Below are positions 47,292 through 56,776 of a stretch of 64,000 nucleotides of DNA, piece after piece. Positions within the stretch are counted from its first letter, which is position 1. Each line of letters opens with the position of its first letter. A program made the position numbers and the translations under genes. Below the pieces are notes generated by a model. That model was not told where the DNA came from. It did not search any database and saw nothing but the letters and a program-made list of their open reading frames with translations. This DNA comes from Prochlorococcus marinus (lineage in GTDB: Bacteria; Cyanobacteriota; Cyanobacteriia; PCC-6307; Cyanobiaceae): contig NZ_CVSZ01000035.1 of NCBI RefSeq assembly GCF_001180325.1, positions 186,001 to 250,000 on the forward strand, read 5' to 3'.

Positions 47292-47729
47292 ATGCCTAGA
47301 GTCATAACAATTGATCCCGGAAAAAGTAAGTGCGGCTTAGTATTAGCTGAAATAAGTGACAAAAAAGTTTATAAAGCGATCATTCTTAAAAGTGAATTAC
47401 TTGAGAATTATGTCAGAAATTTAATTGCCGCTGAGGATGTATCACAAATTATTATTGGCAATGGCACCACCAGTAAAGAAATCAGAGAAAAACTCTTTTT
47501 TTTTAAAAAAGAAATAATAACTTTTGAGGAAAAAAATACCACCTTCAGGGCTAAAGCAAGATATTTCGAACTTTTCCCAACTAGAGGTCTGAAGTTTTTA
47601 ATGCCTAGAGAGTTTTTTATCCTTAATAAAAACCTTGATGCGATATCAGCGTTGATAATTTTAGAAGATTATTGCAAAACGAAGTTCACTTTGAATCAAA
47701 ATTTAGATTTTAAAACTTGGCTGAAATAG
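47292..47729 (+). CDS. RuvC/YqgF-like RNase H-fold nuclease
   Basis: A 145-residue protein beginning PRVITIDPGKSKCGLVLA, the first acidic strand of RNase H-fold resolvases (Asp in IDPG). A second strand reads IIIGNGTTSKE, similar to the YqgF/RuvX pattern, and a C-terminal helix has LDAISALIILEDY with two acidic residues. It may act on Holliday junctions or in pre-16S rRNA maturation; the sequence does not decide. It abuts the DUF3084 gene and overlaps the convergent DUF3146 gene by 20 bases. Confidence 0.72.
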   Translation: MPRVITIDPGKSKCGLVLAEISDKKVYKAIILKSELLENYVRNLIAAEDVSQIIIGNGTTSKEIREKLFFFKKEIITFEEKNTTFRAKARYFELFPTRGLKFLMPREFFILNKNLDAISALIILEDYCKTKFTLNQNLDFKTWLK

Positions 47730-47967
47730 TTAACTTATATTCATTCCCTGTTTCTAATTCATAATCTTTTTTCAATAAGAATCTCAATAGGGCATCTTCA
47801 ATTAATGCTCTTCCTAGAGATGGATTTACCTTTAATAGACCATTATTAAAGCACCATGTAAAAGTCCATTTAAATTGACTAGCTTCCACAACCCCCTGGA
47901 TTTGCTTTTTTGAGAAGCAATATTCCTTAATACTTATATTTGCAATCGTTTCAGGTTTTGAACGCAT
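47710..47967 (-). CDS. DUF3146 cyanobacterial protein
   Basis: An 85-residue soluble protein that matches the DUF3146 pattern: QFKWTFTWCFNNGLLKVNPSLGRALIEDALLRFL near the middle, and an aromatic-rich beta pattern. It is confined to cyanobacteria with no known function. It starts three bases after the pth stop (47971 on the minus strand) and overlaps the end of the RuvC-like gene on the other strand by 20 bases. Confidence 0.8.
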   Translation of the reverse strand: MRSKPETIANISIKEYCFSKKQIQGVVEASQFKWTFTWCFNNGLLKVNPSLGRALIEDALLRFLLKKDYELETGNEYKLTISAKF

Positions 47968-47970
47968 TTC

Positions 47971-48573
47971 TTAAGGTTGGTCTTTGTCAAAAGAATTTAA
48001 TTCATTAATTATAAATTCTTCTTTTTTATTATTTATTTGTTCGAGGGATTCTATTACTCTTTTATAGACTTTATCCAATATTGATTTTTCTTCTAGAGAA
48101 ATATTTCCTAATACATGTGAAATGGTATTGAAATTATTTTCTCCTTTTATTTGGGGAGGTGACCCAATACCAATTTTTATTCTCTTAAAGTTTTGTGTCT
48201 GTAAATGTTCAATGATGCTTTTCAATCCATTATGTCCACCTGAGCTTCCTTTTCTTCTAAATCTTATTTTTCCAAGGGGAAGATCTTTATCATCGACTAT
48301 TATAAAAATCTGATCTAAATTTATTTTGTACCAATCAACTATTGCTCGTACAGCATAACCACTGTTATTCATAAAAGTATTTGGTAAAAATAACCTGAAA
48401 TTAGAATCATTGATTTGAAATTCTGAGCAAGAACTTTTAAGCTTATCTTTTAGTAAAAAATTTGAATTATATTTTTTCGAAAAATTTTCAAGAAGCAAAA
48501 AACCAATATTATGTCTATTGTTTAAATATTTTTTGCCAGGGTTTCCAAGACCAATTAAAAATATTTCATTCAT
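47971..48573 (-). CDS. pth: Peptidyl-tRNA hydrolase
   Basis: Recycles peptidyl-tRNA that falls off the ribosome. The 200 residues carry the active-site segment GLGNPGKKYLNNRHNIGF with the catalytic His, the NSGYAVRAIVDWY strand, VDDKDLPLGKIRFRRKGSSGGHNGLKS, and KIGIGSPP. The length matches the family. The gene lies between psbH and DUF3146 on the minus strand. Confidence 0.96.
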   Translation of the reverse strand: MNEIFLIGLGNPGKKYLNNRHNIGFLLLENFSKKYNSNFLLKDKLKSSCSEFQINDSNFRLFLPNTFMNNSGYAVRAIVDWYKINLDQIFIIVDDKDLPLGKIRFRRKGSSGGHNGLKSIIEHLQTQNFKRIKIGIGSPPQIKGENNFNTISHVLGNISLEEKSILDKVYKRVIESLEQINNKKEEFIINELNSFDKDQP

Positions 48574-48659
48574 GATTTATTTCAAAATCTCATGATTATT
48601 GAGAAATATGAATATATGTATAAATAAATTATAACTAATTAATAAAACAAAAATTTAAA

Positions 48660-48696
48660 AAGTTATTTAGCAATCTTCTAGATAACCAAATAACTT
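48660..48696 (-). terminator. Weak hairpin after psbH
   Basis: AAGTTATTT and AAATAACTT arms (48660-48668 and 48688-48696) enclose a 19-base loop. On the minus strand the stem is followed by a T-rich stretch. It lies 20 bases past the psbH stop. The AT-rich stem is weak; it may act as a terminator or a 3' stabiliser. Confidence 0.3.
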
Positions 48697-48715
48697 ATTG
48701 AGAAATTTCAGAAAT

Positions 48716-48916
48716 TTAATTTCCGTTCCAATCTACTGAGAAACCTTGTAGTAGTAAGGATTGGTTATAAATTTGTAGAAGAATAACTAAAAAAACAAGT
48801 AGTAGTAGCCCTATTACCGTCATCACAGGAACTGCGCCCCAACCAGGTACCACTTTCCCTTGACCTGAATTGCCAATTGCTTTTAGAAGACTGCCTAAGG
48901 CTGTTTTTTGACCCAT
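48716..48916 (-). CDS. psbH: Photosystem II protein PsbH
   Basis: Single-helix PSII subunit near CP47 and the QB site. The 66 residues have a polar N-terminal tail ([20 protein letters not shown]), the conserved [13 protein letters not shown], one membrane helix (about 30-50) and a short lumenal end. It is opposite to psbN, with 79 bases between the starts, the conserved cyanobacterial and plastid arrangement. Confidence 0.97.
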
Positions 48917-48995
48917 TTGAATTCACAAAATCGAATATTATTTCGCTATTGTATAAGAATATATACATAAATTGTTTACAAACTTAGCAAAATTG

Positions 48996-49148
48996 ATGCA
49001 AACTTTATCATCTGCTCCCGATCCTGCAGTTTCTATAGCTGTAACCATTCTGGCAATTCTTTTAGCTTTAACCGGTTTTGGTCTATGGACTGCATTTGGA
49101 CCTAAAGCCGCAAAGCTTACAGATCCTTGGGATGACCATGACGATTAA
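48996..49148 (+). CDS. psbN: PsbN, PSII assembly factor
   Basis: A 50-residue protein starting MQTLSSAPDPAVSIAV with one transmembrane helix (about 12-32) and a tail ending LTDPWDDHDD. The family was first listed as a PSII subunit and later shown to help repair and assembly of the PSII reaction centre. It is divergent from psbH. I found it by reading the sequence around psbH, because it is short. Confidence 0.96.
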   Translation: MQTLSSAPDPAVSIAVTILAILLALTGFGLWTAFGPKAAKLTDPWDDHDD

Positions 49149-49256
49149 TCTTCCTTAAAGTATTTCAAAATTTTCCAAAAATACAAAAAGTAAACATTTA
49201 ACCATAGTTTAATTATAAATTTAATAGGATATAAATCTGTTAGCACTAGTAATTCC

Positions 49257-49385
49257 ATGCTCGCCTTAAAAATTTCTGTTTACACTATCGTCTTTTTCTT
49301 TGTTGGAATATTTCTTTTCGGATTTTTAGCAAGTGATCCAACAAGAACACCAAACAGAAAAGACCTAGAAAGTCCTCAAGATTAA
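49257..49385 (+). CDS. psbI: Photosystem II protein PsbI
   Basis: A 42-residue PSII reaction-centre subunit beside D1. It starts [20 protein letters not shown], has one membrane helix (about 6-25), and ends with the conserved [20 protein letters not shown]. It is 108 bases after psbN on the same strand, and the next gene begins 22 bases downstream. Confidence 0.96.
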
Positions 49386-49407
49386 CCTCTTAATTAAATT
49401 TTTAAAA

Positions 49408-51402
49408 TTGTTCTCTGGAATTTCAAAAAAAGTTATATTTTTCCTTTTTCTTTTTATTAATTTTTTACAGTCATCAAAATCATCTGAATTTGCAAAGATT
49501 AATAAAAATATCAATAATCAAAATACCAAATTTAATTGGTCAAAATTATTTAAAGAAAAAAATTTATCAAGTACCTCAAAAAATTTTAATGATAATTCTT
49601 CCTATTTTAATTTATTAAAGAAAAATTTTGATTCAATTTTAGTGACTCAAGCTAAGAAGAAACAAGATTTAATAATTCAATCCGATAAACAGTCTGAAAC
49701 AAATGATGTTATTTATGCAGAGGGTAATGTATCTGTTTCTTTTGGAGGTAAACTTCTTAGAGCTGATAATTTAATATACGATAAGTTAAATAAAGTAATT
49801 AGTGCTAGAGGAAATATATTTTTGGAATTAGGGGATCAATTTTTCAAAGTTAAACAACTAGAATACAGTTTTATTAGTAAAAAAGGGTTTTTATTAGATG
49901 TTGAGGGATTAATTAGTACCAATACATTGATTGATGACTTATCGCCAAATTTCAGCTTATTAGACTCTAAAAAGATAGAAAATTTACTTGAATTAAAAAA
50001 TAAGGAAGTTTTACATACTCCAAACAAGGTTGAGAATTGGTTATTTTTTACAGATAAAATATCTATAGATGGCCAAAAATGGGAAAGCAAGAACGCTATA
50101 TTTAGTAATGATTTACTTGAATCTAAACAGGTTAAATTAGCCATTAATTCATTAAAAGTTATTTCTAAAGAAGAGAAATTAAGATTTAAATCATCAATAA
50201 ACTATTTAATATTTGAAGAAAAATTTTCAGTTCCATTTTGGATTGGAGATAGAACTTTAACAAAGTCTGGAGAATTCTTTAACTTTGATAATAGATGGAA
50301 TTTGGGATATGAAAACTTAGATAAGGATGGGTATTTTATTGGGAGGAAATTTAACTCTATAGATATTTCTGATGATTTTGTGCTTGATTTAGAACCGCAA
50401 TTTCTAATTCAGAGGTCACTAAAAGGGTATACAAAAAGTTTTGTAAATAAGGATGCATCAATTACTTCAAGTAGGGTTAAGAGAAATACAAGTTTTGAAG
50501 ACTATTTTGCTCTAAGATCAAAGATAAAAGGCACAATAAAAAATTGGGATTTAGAAATACATAAGAATTTAAATTCTTTTGATTTTCATAAATTTTCAGA
50601 TGCATTTAGATTTAAAACTGAATTGAGTAAAGAAATTGATCTATTAGATTCAAAATGGGAAAAAAGTTTTTATGGAGTTTATAGAGAAAGGGTCTGGAAT
50701 GGTTCATTGGGTGAAGCAGAAATCTACTCAGGTTATGGTTCAAAATTGCAAAAAGAAAATAATTGGATTGTTGATGGTATTAAAAAGAAAGAATTTGTAT
50801 CTTTTGGTTTGGCCAAGATAACAGCAGAGGGTTTGAATACTAAAAATTTAGTAACTAATCTAAAAAGTAATTTGTTTTATTCTCTTGATCAAAAATTTCC
50901 AATCAGTATTTTAGAACCTAAAAAGAAATCTGTTGATTCCTCATACAATTACATTCCTGAACCAATAACCAAAGGACTAAGTCTTAACACAAAATTAGAA
51001 TTATCTTATTCTCTCTATGAAACTGGGGATCATCAAGAATATTTAGGTATAGGTGCTGGCCCAGAATATATAATGGGTAATTTTAAAAATAAAACTTTTG
51101 ACTATACTCGGATAAGTCTTTTACCTTTCTATAAATTTAATGGTGGTGACAGTGTTTTTAAGTTTGACCAAAATTATGAGAACTTCATCTTAGATATTTC
51201 TTTTGATCAGCAATTATATGGTCCTATTATACTAAGGAGTTCTGGGGTTTTAAATTTAACACATGATTCAAATGATTATGGTGAATTCATAGATTCTAAA
51301 ATTTCTTTAAATTGGAAAAAAAGATCCTATGAATTTGGTATTTTTTATCAGCCTCATAATCAAGCAGGAGGTATTTCTTTTAGTCTCTACGGATTTAAAT
51401 AG
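49408..51402 (+). CDS. DUF3769 / LptD (OstA)-like outer-membrane protein
   Basis: A 664-residue exported protein. The N-terminus is a signal peptide (KKVIFFLFLFINFLQSSKSS). Near residues 80-160 lies an OstA/LptA-like beta segment (VIYAEGNVSVSFGGKLLRADNLIYD), and the rest is alternating beta strands ending in an aromatic FSLYGFK, as in outer-membrane barrels. DUF3769 is the cyanobacterial group with this layout and probably inserts lipopolysaccharide in the outer membrane. The start taken is TTG at 49408. It ends one base before the leuD stop on the other strand. Confidence 0.8.
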   Translation: MFSGISKKVIFFLFLFINFLQSSKSSEFAKINKNINNQNTKFNWSKLFKEKNLSSTSKNFNDNSSYFNLLKKNFDSILVTQAKKKQDLIIQSDKQSETNDVIYAEGNVSVSFGGKLLRADNLIYDKLNKVISARGNIFLELGDQFFKVKQLEYSFISKKGFLLDVEGLISTNTLIDDLSPNFSLLDSKKIENLLELKNKEVLHTPNKVENWLFFTDKISIDGQKWESKNAIFSNDLLESKQVKLAINSLKVISKEEKLRFKSSINYLIFEEKFSVPFWIGDRTLTKSGEFFNFDNRWNLGYENLDKDGYFIGRKFNSIDISDDFVLDLEPQFLIQRSLKGYTKSFVNKDASITSSRVKRNTSFEDYFALRSKIKGTIKNWDLEIHKNLNSFDFHKFSDAFRFKTELSKEIDLLDSKWEKSFYGVYRERVWNGSLGEAEIYSGYGSKLQKENNWIVDGIKKKEFVSFGLAKITAEGLNTKNLVTNLKSNLFYSLDQKFPISILEPKKKSVDSSYNYIPEPITKGLSLNTKLELSYSLYETGDHQEYLGIGAGPEYIMGNFKNKTFDYTRISLLPFYKFNGGDSVFKFDQNYENFILDISFDQQLYGPIILRSSGVLNLTHDSNDYGEFIDSKISLNWKKRSYEFGIFYQPHNQAGGISFSLYGFK

Positions 51403-52026
51403 CTATAAAAAATTAGTGTTAAATTTTATATAGGGTAATTGGTTAAATTTTTTTTCTATTAAATTTTCATTGTCAAGTAGTGTTGAAGTAGCATCCCATT
51501 CTCCTGATAAAAACATTTTTCTTGAGCTTTCCTTAATTTCAAGATTGAAGTTTAAATCTTTTGATTCTGCTAAAGAATTTTTAAGATCAATTTCTAAGAA
51601 TAAAGATTGCTTATCGCAATAGTTTTGTATTTCTTCTATGGATTTTTTAGGTAGCGTAAAACAAGGAATTCCTATCGCAATACAGTTACTGTAAAAAATG
51701 TCGGCGAAACTCTCGCCTATTATTGCTTTTATGCCCCATCTCATCAGCGCTTGAGGGGCATGTTCTCTGCTGGAACCACATCCAAAATTGCTATTAACAA
51801 CTAGTATTGAGGCATTTTTGTTTTCCTTTAAATCAAAAGGATGCTTTCCTTTTAAAGTTTTTCTATCGTCCTCAAAAACAGATTCACTCAAGGAATTAAA
51901 GTTAACACACTTTAAAAAACGTGCTGGAATTATCCGATCTGTATCAATGTCGTTACCAATCAAGGAGATACATTGCCCAGTAATATTTGAAATTTTCCCA
52001 ATTGGTGGGGTGAACTCTGATTTCAT
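51403..52026 (-). CDS. leuD: 3-isopropylmalate dehydratase small subunit
   Basis: Small swivel-domain subunit of isopropylmalate isomerase in leucine synthesis. The 207 residues include [14 protein letters not shown], the [15 protein letters not shown] substrate loop, and [17 protein letters not shown]. The gene overlaps the leuC stop by four bases (ATGA), implying coupled translation. Confidence 0.97.
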   Translation of the reverse strand: MKSEFTPPIGKISNITGQCISLIGNDIDTDRIIPARFLKCVNFNSLSESVFEDDRKTLKGKHPFDLKENKNASILVVNSNFGCGSSREHAPQALMRWGIKAIIGESFADIFYSNCIAIGIPCFTLPKKSIEEIQNYCDKQSLFLEIDLKNSLAESKDLNFNLEIKESSRKMFLSGEWDATSTLLDNENLIEKKFNQLPYIKFNTNFL

Positions 52027-53432
52027 AAGTTATTAAATTCTCTTACGTCACTGACTTTGCCATTAATTGCAGCAGCTGCAACCATTGCTGGACTCATTAG
52101 AAGTGTTCTTCCGTTGGGAGATCCTTGCCTACCCTTGAAATTTCTGTTACTAGAACTAGCACTAATTTGATTACCAATTAACTTATCTGAATTCATTGCT
52201 AAGCACATTGAGCAGCCAGGCTCTCTCCATTGAAATCCAGCATTCTTAAAAATCTGATCAATGCCTTCTTGTTTTGCTTCAGTTGCTACTTTTTCTGAAC
52301 CTGGGACTGCAAATGCCTTGACATTCTTGGATACTTTTTTGCCTTTCAATACTTTAGCTGCAACTCTTAAGTCACTGATTCGCCCATTTGTACAACTACC
52401 TATGAAACAAACGTCTATAGGAGTATCTTTTATTAATTGTCCTGGCTTGAAACTCATATATTCATAAGCTTCTTTTGCAACTAATTTATCATTTGGGGAT
52501 AATTCATCTAAAAGAGGGATTTGTTGATTAATGCTTATACTTTGGCCGGGAGTAATCCCCCATGTTACAGTTGGTTCTACTTTAGAAGCATCTAATTTAA
52601 TTACATCATCATAGATTGAATTTTCATCGCTTTTTAATGACTTCCACCACCTGAGCGCTTTATCCCAATGCTCATTTTTTGGAGCACATAATTTATTTTT
52701 AATGTAACTAAAGGTCTTTTCATCCGGGTTAATGTAGCCGCATCTTGCTCCTCCTTCAATAGACATATTGCATATTGTCATCCTCTCTTCCATTGATAAT
52801 TCATGTATCGCAGGCCCTGCGAATTCATATGCGAAACCTACTCCTGCTTTTACACCAAGTTTATTAATAATATGAAGGACTAAATCCTTAGCATAAACAC
52901 CCTTAGATAATTTATTGTCACACCAAATCTGCCTCACTTTCAATTTGTTTATGGCTAAGGTTTGGCTAGCAAGAACATCTCTTACTTGACTTGTACCTAT
53001 CCCAAAAGCAATAGAACCAAAAGCTCCATGAGTTGAAGTATGTGAATCTCCACAAGCTATTGTCATCCCTGGCTGAGTTAGGCCTAATTCCGGTGCTACT
53101 ACATGAACTATTCCTTGATTACCACTACCAATATTAAAAAATCTTATTTTATGTTCTAAGCAATTCTTTTCAAGTGTTTCAATCATCTTTTCAGCGAGAT
53201 TATCTTTGAAAGGCCTGCTCTGATTATCTGTTGGCACAATATGATCAACAGTGGCAACAGTTCTATCAGGAAATTTTACTTTTAAATTTTTATCCTTTAA
53301 AGCACCAAATGCTTGAGGACTCGTCACTTCATGGATAAGATGAAGACCAATAAATATTTGATCAGATCCTCCAGGAAGACTTGAAACTTTATGTAAATCC
53401 CAAACTTTATCAAATAGGGTATCTTGACTCAA
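52023..53432 (-). CDS. leuC: 3-isopropylmalate dehydratase large subunit
   Basis: Carries the [4Fe-4S] cluster of isopropylmalate isomerase. The 469 residues begin [12 protein letters not shown] and contain [22 protein letters not shown], the cluster cysteines in [11 protein letters not shown] and [11 protein letters not shown], and [22 protein letters not shown]. It is in an operon with leuD and is separated from cinA by 13 bases. Confidence 0.98.
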   Translation of the reverse strand: MSQDTLFDKVWDLHKVSSLPGGSDQIFIGLHLIHEVTSPQAFGALKDKNLKVKFPDRTVATVDHIVPTDNQSRPFKDNLAEKMIETLEKNCLEHKIRFFNIGSGNQGIVHVVAPELGLTQPGMTIACGDSHTSTHGAFGSIAFGIGTSQVRDVLASQTLAINKLKVRQIWCDNKLSKGVYAKDLVLHIINKLGVKAGVGFAYEFAGPAIHELSMEERMTICNMSIEGGARCGYINPDEKTFSYIKNKLCAPKNEHWDKALRWWKSLKSDENSIYDDVIKLDASKVEPTVTWGITPGQSISINQQIPLLDELSPNDKLVAKEAYEYMSFKPGQLIKDTPIDVCFIGSCTNGRISDLRVAAKVLKGKKVSKNVKAFAVPGSEKVATEAKQEGIDQIFKNAGFQWREPGCSMCLAMNSDKLIGNQISASSSNRNFKGRQGSPNGRTLLMSPAMVAAAAINGKVSDVREFNNL

Positions 53433-53445
53433 TTTGTAAAAATAG

Positions 53446-54720
53446 TTACTTGCTATTCGATAATAGGATTAATCTGAGGCTGTTCAAACATACATTTACA
53501 CTTAGTGTTTGAATTTCTACTCTATTTCGGGTTGAATTAAATAGTTTTTTTATATTAGTTATATGATTATTCGGTCCTGAAATTGATATATAGACAAGTC
53601 CAACCGGTTTATCTTGATTGCCTCCGTTAGGACCAGCTATTCCACTAATTGCGATTGCCCAATCTGCTCCTAATTTCTTTTTTACATTAATTGCCATGGA
53701 CTCACAAACTTCTTTAGAAACAGCTCCATATTTTATAAGCTTCTCTTCAGAAATATTTAATAATGAATTTTTTAGCTCATTACTGTAAGAAACTATACTA
53801 CCTTTAAAAACTTGAGATGAGCCTGAAATTGATGTTAGTGATGAAGACAGAAGGCCTCCGGTGCAGGATTCAGCAAAAACAATAGTTTGGTCCCTCCTCG
53901 TTAATTCTTTTATTAAAACGCTAGGAAGTGTATCATTATCCTCTCCAAAAATAAATTTCGAAAAATCTTTTTTTAATTTTTCTTTTACAGGTTTAATAAT
54001 ATTTTTTGCTTCTAGATGATTCTTTGCTCGAGCTGTGATTCTTAGTTTAACCTCTCCTAAGTTTGCATATGGAGCAACAGTCGGGTTTTTAAGATTTAAT
54101 AGATCATTAATTTTTTCTGCCACATTAGATTCTCCTATACCTGCAAATTTAAGAGTATTTGAAAAAAAGGAATAATTATCTGAGAATTTGGTTTTAATGA
54201 AATCATACGCCGTCTCTTCCCACATAGTTTTCATTTCACTTGGCACTCCAGGGAAAGTAAGAATAGTAAATCCTTTTATTGGTTCCCATATCATTCCTGG
54301 GGCAGTGCCCCTAGGGTTATTAATTATTTGAGCATTTTTTGGGAAGAGACATTGTTTCCTTAAGCTAGATGAATCGTCATGGAGTTTTGAGTTTGACAGT
54401 TTTTGTTTAATTTCGTCCCATAAGTGCGGTCTTTCAAGAAGAGTTACATTAAAAGATTTGGCTATTGCTTCAGTAGTTAAGTCATCTGGGGTAGGTCCCA
54501 AGCCACCAGTTGTAATTAGAAGATTACTTCTTTTTGATATTTCTTGAATTACCTTTATGATACGCTCACAATTATCACCTACAGTTGATTGTCTAAAGTG
54601 ATTTAAACCTAATTGAGATAACTGTTCAGAAATCCATTGAGCATTTGTATTTATAATATTTCCTAAGAGTATTTCTGTTCCAATAGAAAGAATTTCAACT
54701 CCCTTGGAGTTAGGACTCAT
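53446..54720 (-). CDS. cinA: CinA-family protein (NMN amidohydrolase type)
   Basis: The 424 residues combine an N-terminal MoCF-like/ADP-ribose pyrophosphatase domain ([34 protein letters not shown]) and a C-terminal CinA domain with the amidase motif [20 protein letters not shown]. The C-terminal domain deamidates nicotinamide mononucleotide in other bacteria. The start overlaps the glyA stop by four bases, so the two are coupled. Confidence 0.95.
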   Translation of the reverse strand: MSPNSKGVEILSIGTEILLGNIINTNAQWISEQLSQLGLNHFRQSTVGDNCERIIKVIQEISKRSNLLITTGGLGPTPDDLTTEAIAKSFNVTLLERPHLWDEIKQKLSNSKLHDDSSSLRKQCLFPKNAQIINNPRGTAPGMIWEPIKGFTILTFPGVPSEMKTMWEETAYDFIKTKFSDNYSFFSNTLKFAGIGESNVAEKINDLLNLKNPTVAPYANLGEVKLRITARAKNHLEAKNIIKPVKEKLKKDFSKFIFGEDNDTLPSVLIKELTRRDQTIVFAESCTGGLLSSSLTSISGSSQVFKGSIVSYSNELKNSLLNISEEKLIKYGAVSKEVCESMAINVKKKLGADWAIAISGIAGPNGGNQDKPVGLVYISISGPNNHITNIKKLFNSTRNRVEIQTLSVNVCLNSLRLILLSNSK

Positions 54721-55988
54721 TTAATTGATGCTTCAAGTTTGCCTTCATAAAGAGGAAAACGATTACATAAGGTTAATACTCTTTCTTTACATTGACTTTC
54801 AATTAGTGAATTGTTTGGGTTAAGTAATCTATCAGCAATAATTTCGCCAACTTCAACAAAAGCATTTTCATTAAATCCTCTAGTAGTTAAAGCAGCAGTT
54901 CCTAACCTAAGTCCGCTGGTTACAAAAGGTGATTCAGGGTCAAATGGAACGGTATTTTTATTTGCAGTGATATTAACTTCACTTACAAGCAAGTCAGCAA
55001 TTTTACCAGTCATATTGATACTTCTTAAATCGAGTAAAACAATATGATTATCAGTGCCTCCACTCACGATATTGATACCTCTATTAGTTAAAGTTGAAGC
55101 TAGAACTTTTGCATTTTTTATTACTTGTTGGGAATAATTAACGAAATCTGGCTGCAAGGCTTCTCCAAATGCAACTGCTTTAGCGGCAATTATATGTTCG
55201 AGGGGCCCACCCTGAGTTCCAGGGAAAACAGATTTATCAAATTTCTTTCCAAACTCTGCATCTTTACATAAGATAAGTCCCCCTCTAGGCCCTCTTAATG
55301 TTTTATGAGTAGTTGTAGTTACTACATCACAATAGGGTATTGGGTTTGGGTGAAGTTTACTTGCTACAAGACCGGCAATATGTGCAATATCAGCCATTAA
55401 GAAAGCACCAACTTCATCTGCAATATTTCTAAATGATTCAAAATCGATTGTTCTTGGATAAGCAGAATATCCGCATATGATCAATTTTGGTTTTGTTTTA
55501 AGTGCTATCTCTCTTATTTCATCAAAATTTAATTCACTAGTTTTTTTATTTACACCATAGTGAACTGCATTGAACCACTTACCACTCATATTTACTGGAG
55601 AACCATGAGTTAGGTGTCCACCATGAGATAAATCCATCCCCATGATTGTGTCGCCGGGTTTAAGTAGACTTAGGAAAACAGCAGCATTTGCCTGTGCTCC
55701 ACTATGGGGTTGAACATTAGCCCAATTTGCATTAAATAATTTTTTCGCTCTCTGAATAGCTAATTCCTCGATTTCATCAACAAATTCACATCCCCCGTAA
55801 TATCTTTTTTGAGGTAATCCCTCTGCGTATTTATTTGTAAGGACTGAACCTTGAGCCTCCATAACGGCAATTGATGCAAAATTTTCGCTTGCGATTAACT
55901 CAAGATGGGTTTCCTGCCTATTTTTTTCAGAGTTGATAAAATTTGATATTACTGGATCACTTTCTTTAAGATTTTGAAGGATATTCAT
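54717..55988 (-). CDS. glyA: Serine hydroxymethyltransferase
   Basis: PLP enzyme that converts serine and tetrahydrofolate to glycine and methylene-tetrahydrofolate, which also serves ThyX. The 423 residues have [38 protein letters not shown], the PLP lysine in [14 protein letters not shown], and [17 protein letters not shown]. It heads the glyA-cinA pair; tRNA-Arg lies 77 bases upstream on the same strand. Confidence 0.98.
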   Translation of the reverse strand: MNILQNLKESDPVISNFINSEKNRQETHLELIASENFASIAVMEAQGSVLTNKYAEGLPQKRYYGGCEFVDEIEELAIQRAKKLFNANWANVQPHSGAQANAAVFLSLLKPGDTIMGMDLSHGGHLTHGSPVNMSGKWFNAVHYGVNKKTSELNFDEIREIALKTKPKLIICGYSAYPRTIDFESFRNIADEVGAFLMADIAHIAGLVASKLHPNPIPYCDVVTTTTHKTLRGPRGGLILCKDAEFGKKFDKSVFPGTQGGPLEHIIAAKAVAFGEALQPDFVNYSQQVIKNAKVLASTLTNRGINIVSGGTDNHIVLLDLRSINMTGKIADLLVSEVNITANKNTVPFDPESPFVTSGLRLGTAALTTRGFNENAFVEVGEIIADRLLNPNNSLIESQCKERVLTLCNRFPLYEGKLEASIK

Positions 55989-56065
55989 TGAATTTGATAA
56001 GTAATACCTATAATATAGACGATATTTTTTAGAAAAATATAAAAAGAATATTTCAGAATTTTAAA

Positions 56066-56139
56066 CGCGCCTGGAGAGATTCGAACTCCCGACACCCTGA
56101 TCCGTAGTCAGGTGCTCTAATCCACTGAGCTACAGGCGC
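56066..56139 (-). tRNA. tRNA-Arg (anticodon ACG)
   Basis: A 74-base cloverleaf on the minus strand: acceptor arms GCGCCTG/CAGGCGC with discriminator G, D-arm GCTCAGTGGATTAGAGC, anticodon stem CCTGA/TCAGG with loop CTACGGA giving ACG, and T-arm GGGAGTTCGAATCTCTC. CCA is not encoded. The anticodon A is presumably edited to inosine by TadA. Confidence 0.97.
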
Positions 56140-56225
56140 ATAATTATGTAATATCTCTGTTTCAGGGTCTCTTAGTCAACTAGATTTCGGGTAAAATATC
56201 TATTATTAACAATCTAATTATTAAT

Positions 56226-56477
56226 ATGCCTATAAAGTGGTATGGAAATGGTGATTTAGAAGATCCTATCTATAAACATTTTTCTCGAATAGTAAATTTT
56301 GTTATTCACTGCATGATATTTACAGCGATTGTAAGTGGCACGTGGCTTTTAAAAGAGATTAAGTATGAAATCGGCTATTTTAAAAATTTTGCAATTATCT
56401 GGTCAGTTCTTTTGGCCTCCCATTTACTTTTCGTAATTATAAAAAAACCTAAAGATACTTCAAAACAATCAACTTAA
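56226..56477 (+). CDS. Small two-helix membrane protein
   Basis: An 83-residue protein of no family I recognise. It has two transmembrane helices (about 24-42 and 53-72) joined by a short loop, with a charged N-terminus (PIKWYGNGDLEDPIYK) and a polar C-terminal tail. The first residues are well conserved-looking, and it lies 14 bases before the DUF3181 gene, in the same direction. Possibly thylakoid or plasma-membrane; no function proposed. Confidence 0.7.
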   Translation: MPIKWYGNGDLEDPIYKHFSRIVNFVIHCMIFTAIVSGTWLLKEIKYEIGYFKNFAIIWSVLLASHLLFVIIKKPKDTSKQST

Positions 56478-56491
56478 ATCAATTCATATTT

Positions 56492-56776
56492 ATGGACTCT
56501 CAGATACGTATAAGTGATCTAGAAAATGTTATTTCCGAAAAGGTTTTTATTAAAATAGAAAAGTGGAATTTGTATCTTGGAGACGCTGGCCTAGCTAGGC
56601 ATCTTGCGATTGAATGTATCAGCAATAAAGATCAAGGCCCATTGGAGGCTGCAAAATTAAGTTTGAAAGCAATAAATGTAAAAGTAGGGGATGGTGTTAA
56701 TAGTATTCCACTCATTAATTTAATCACTAACTCACAAATTCTAGAATTAGAGGAGATTTTGGAAAGTTTTTTTTAA
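56492..56776 (+). CDS. DUF3181 cyanobacterial protein
   Basis: A 94-residue soluble protein matching DUF3181 by its IEKWNLYLGDAGLARHLAIE segment and the VKVGDGVNSIPLINLI end. The family is cyanobacterial with no known function. It overlaps the murJ stop on the opposite strand by four bases. Confidence 0.8.
   Translation: MDSQIRISDLENVISEKVFIKIEKWNLYLGDAGLARHLAIECISNKDQGPLEAAKLSLKAINVKVGDGVNSIPLINLITNSQILELEEILESFF

Noticed and set aside
48765..48968. 67-residue minus-strand ORF overlapping psbH in another frame
   Set aside because: psbH is a clear match in the other frame; this one has no family features.
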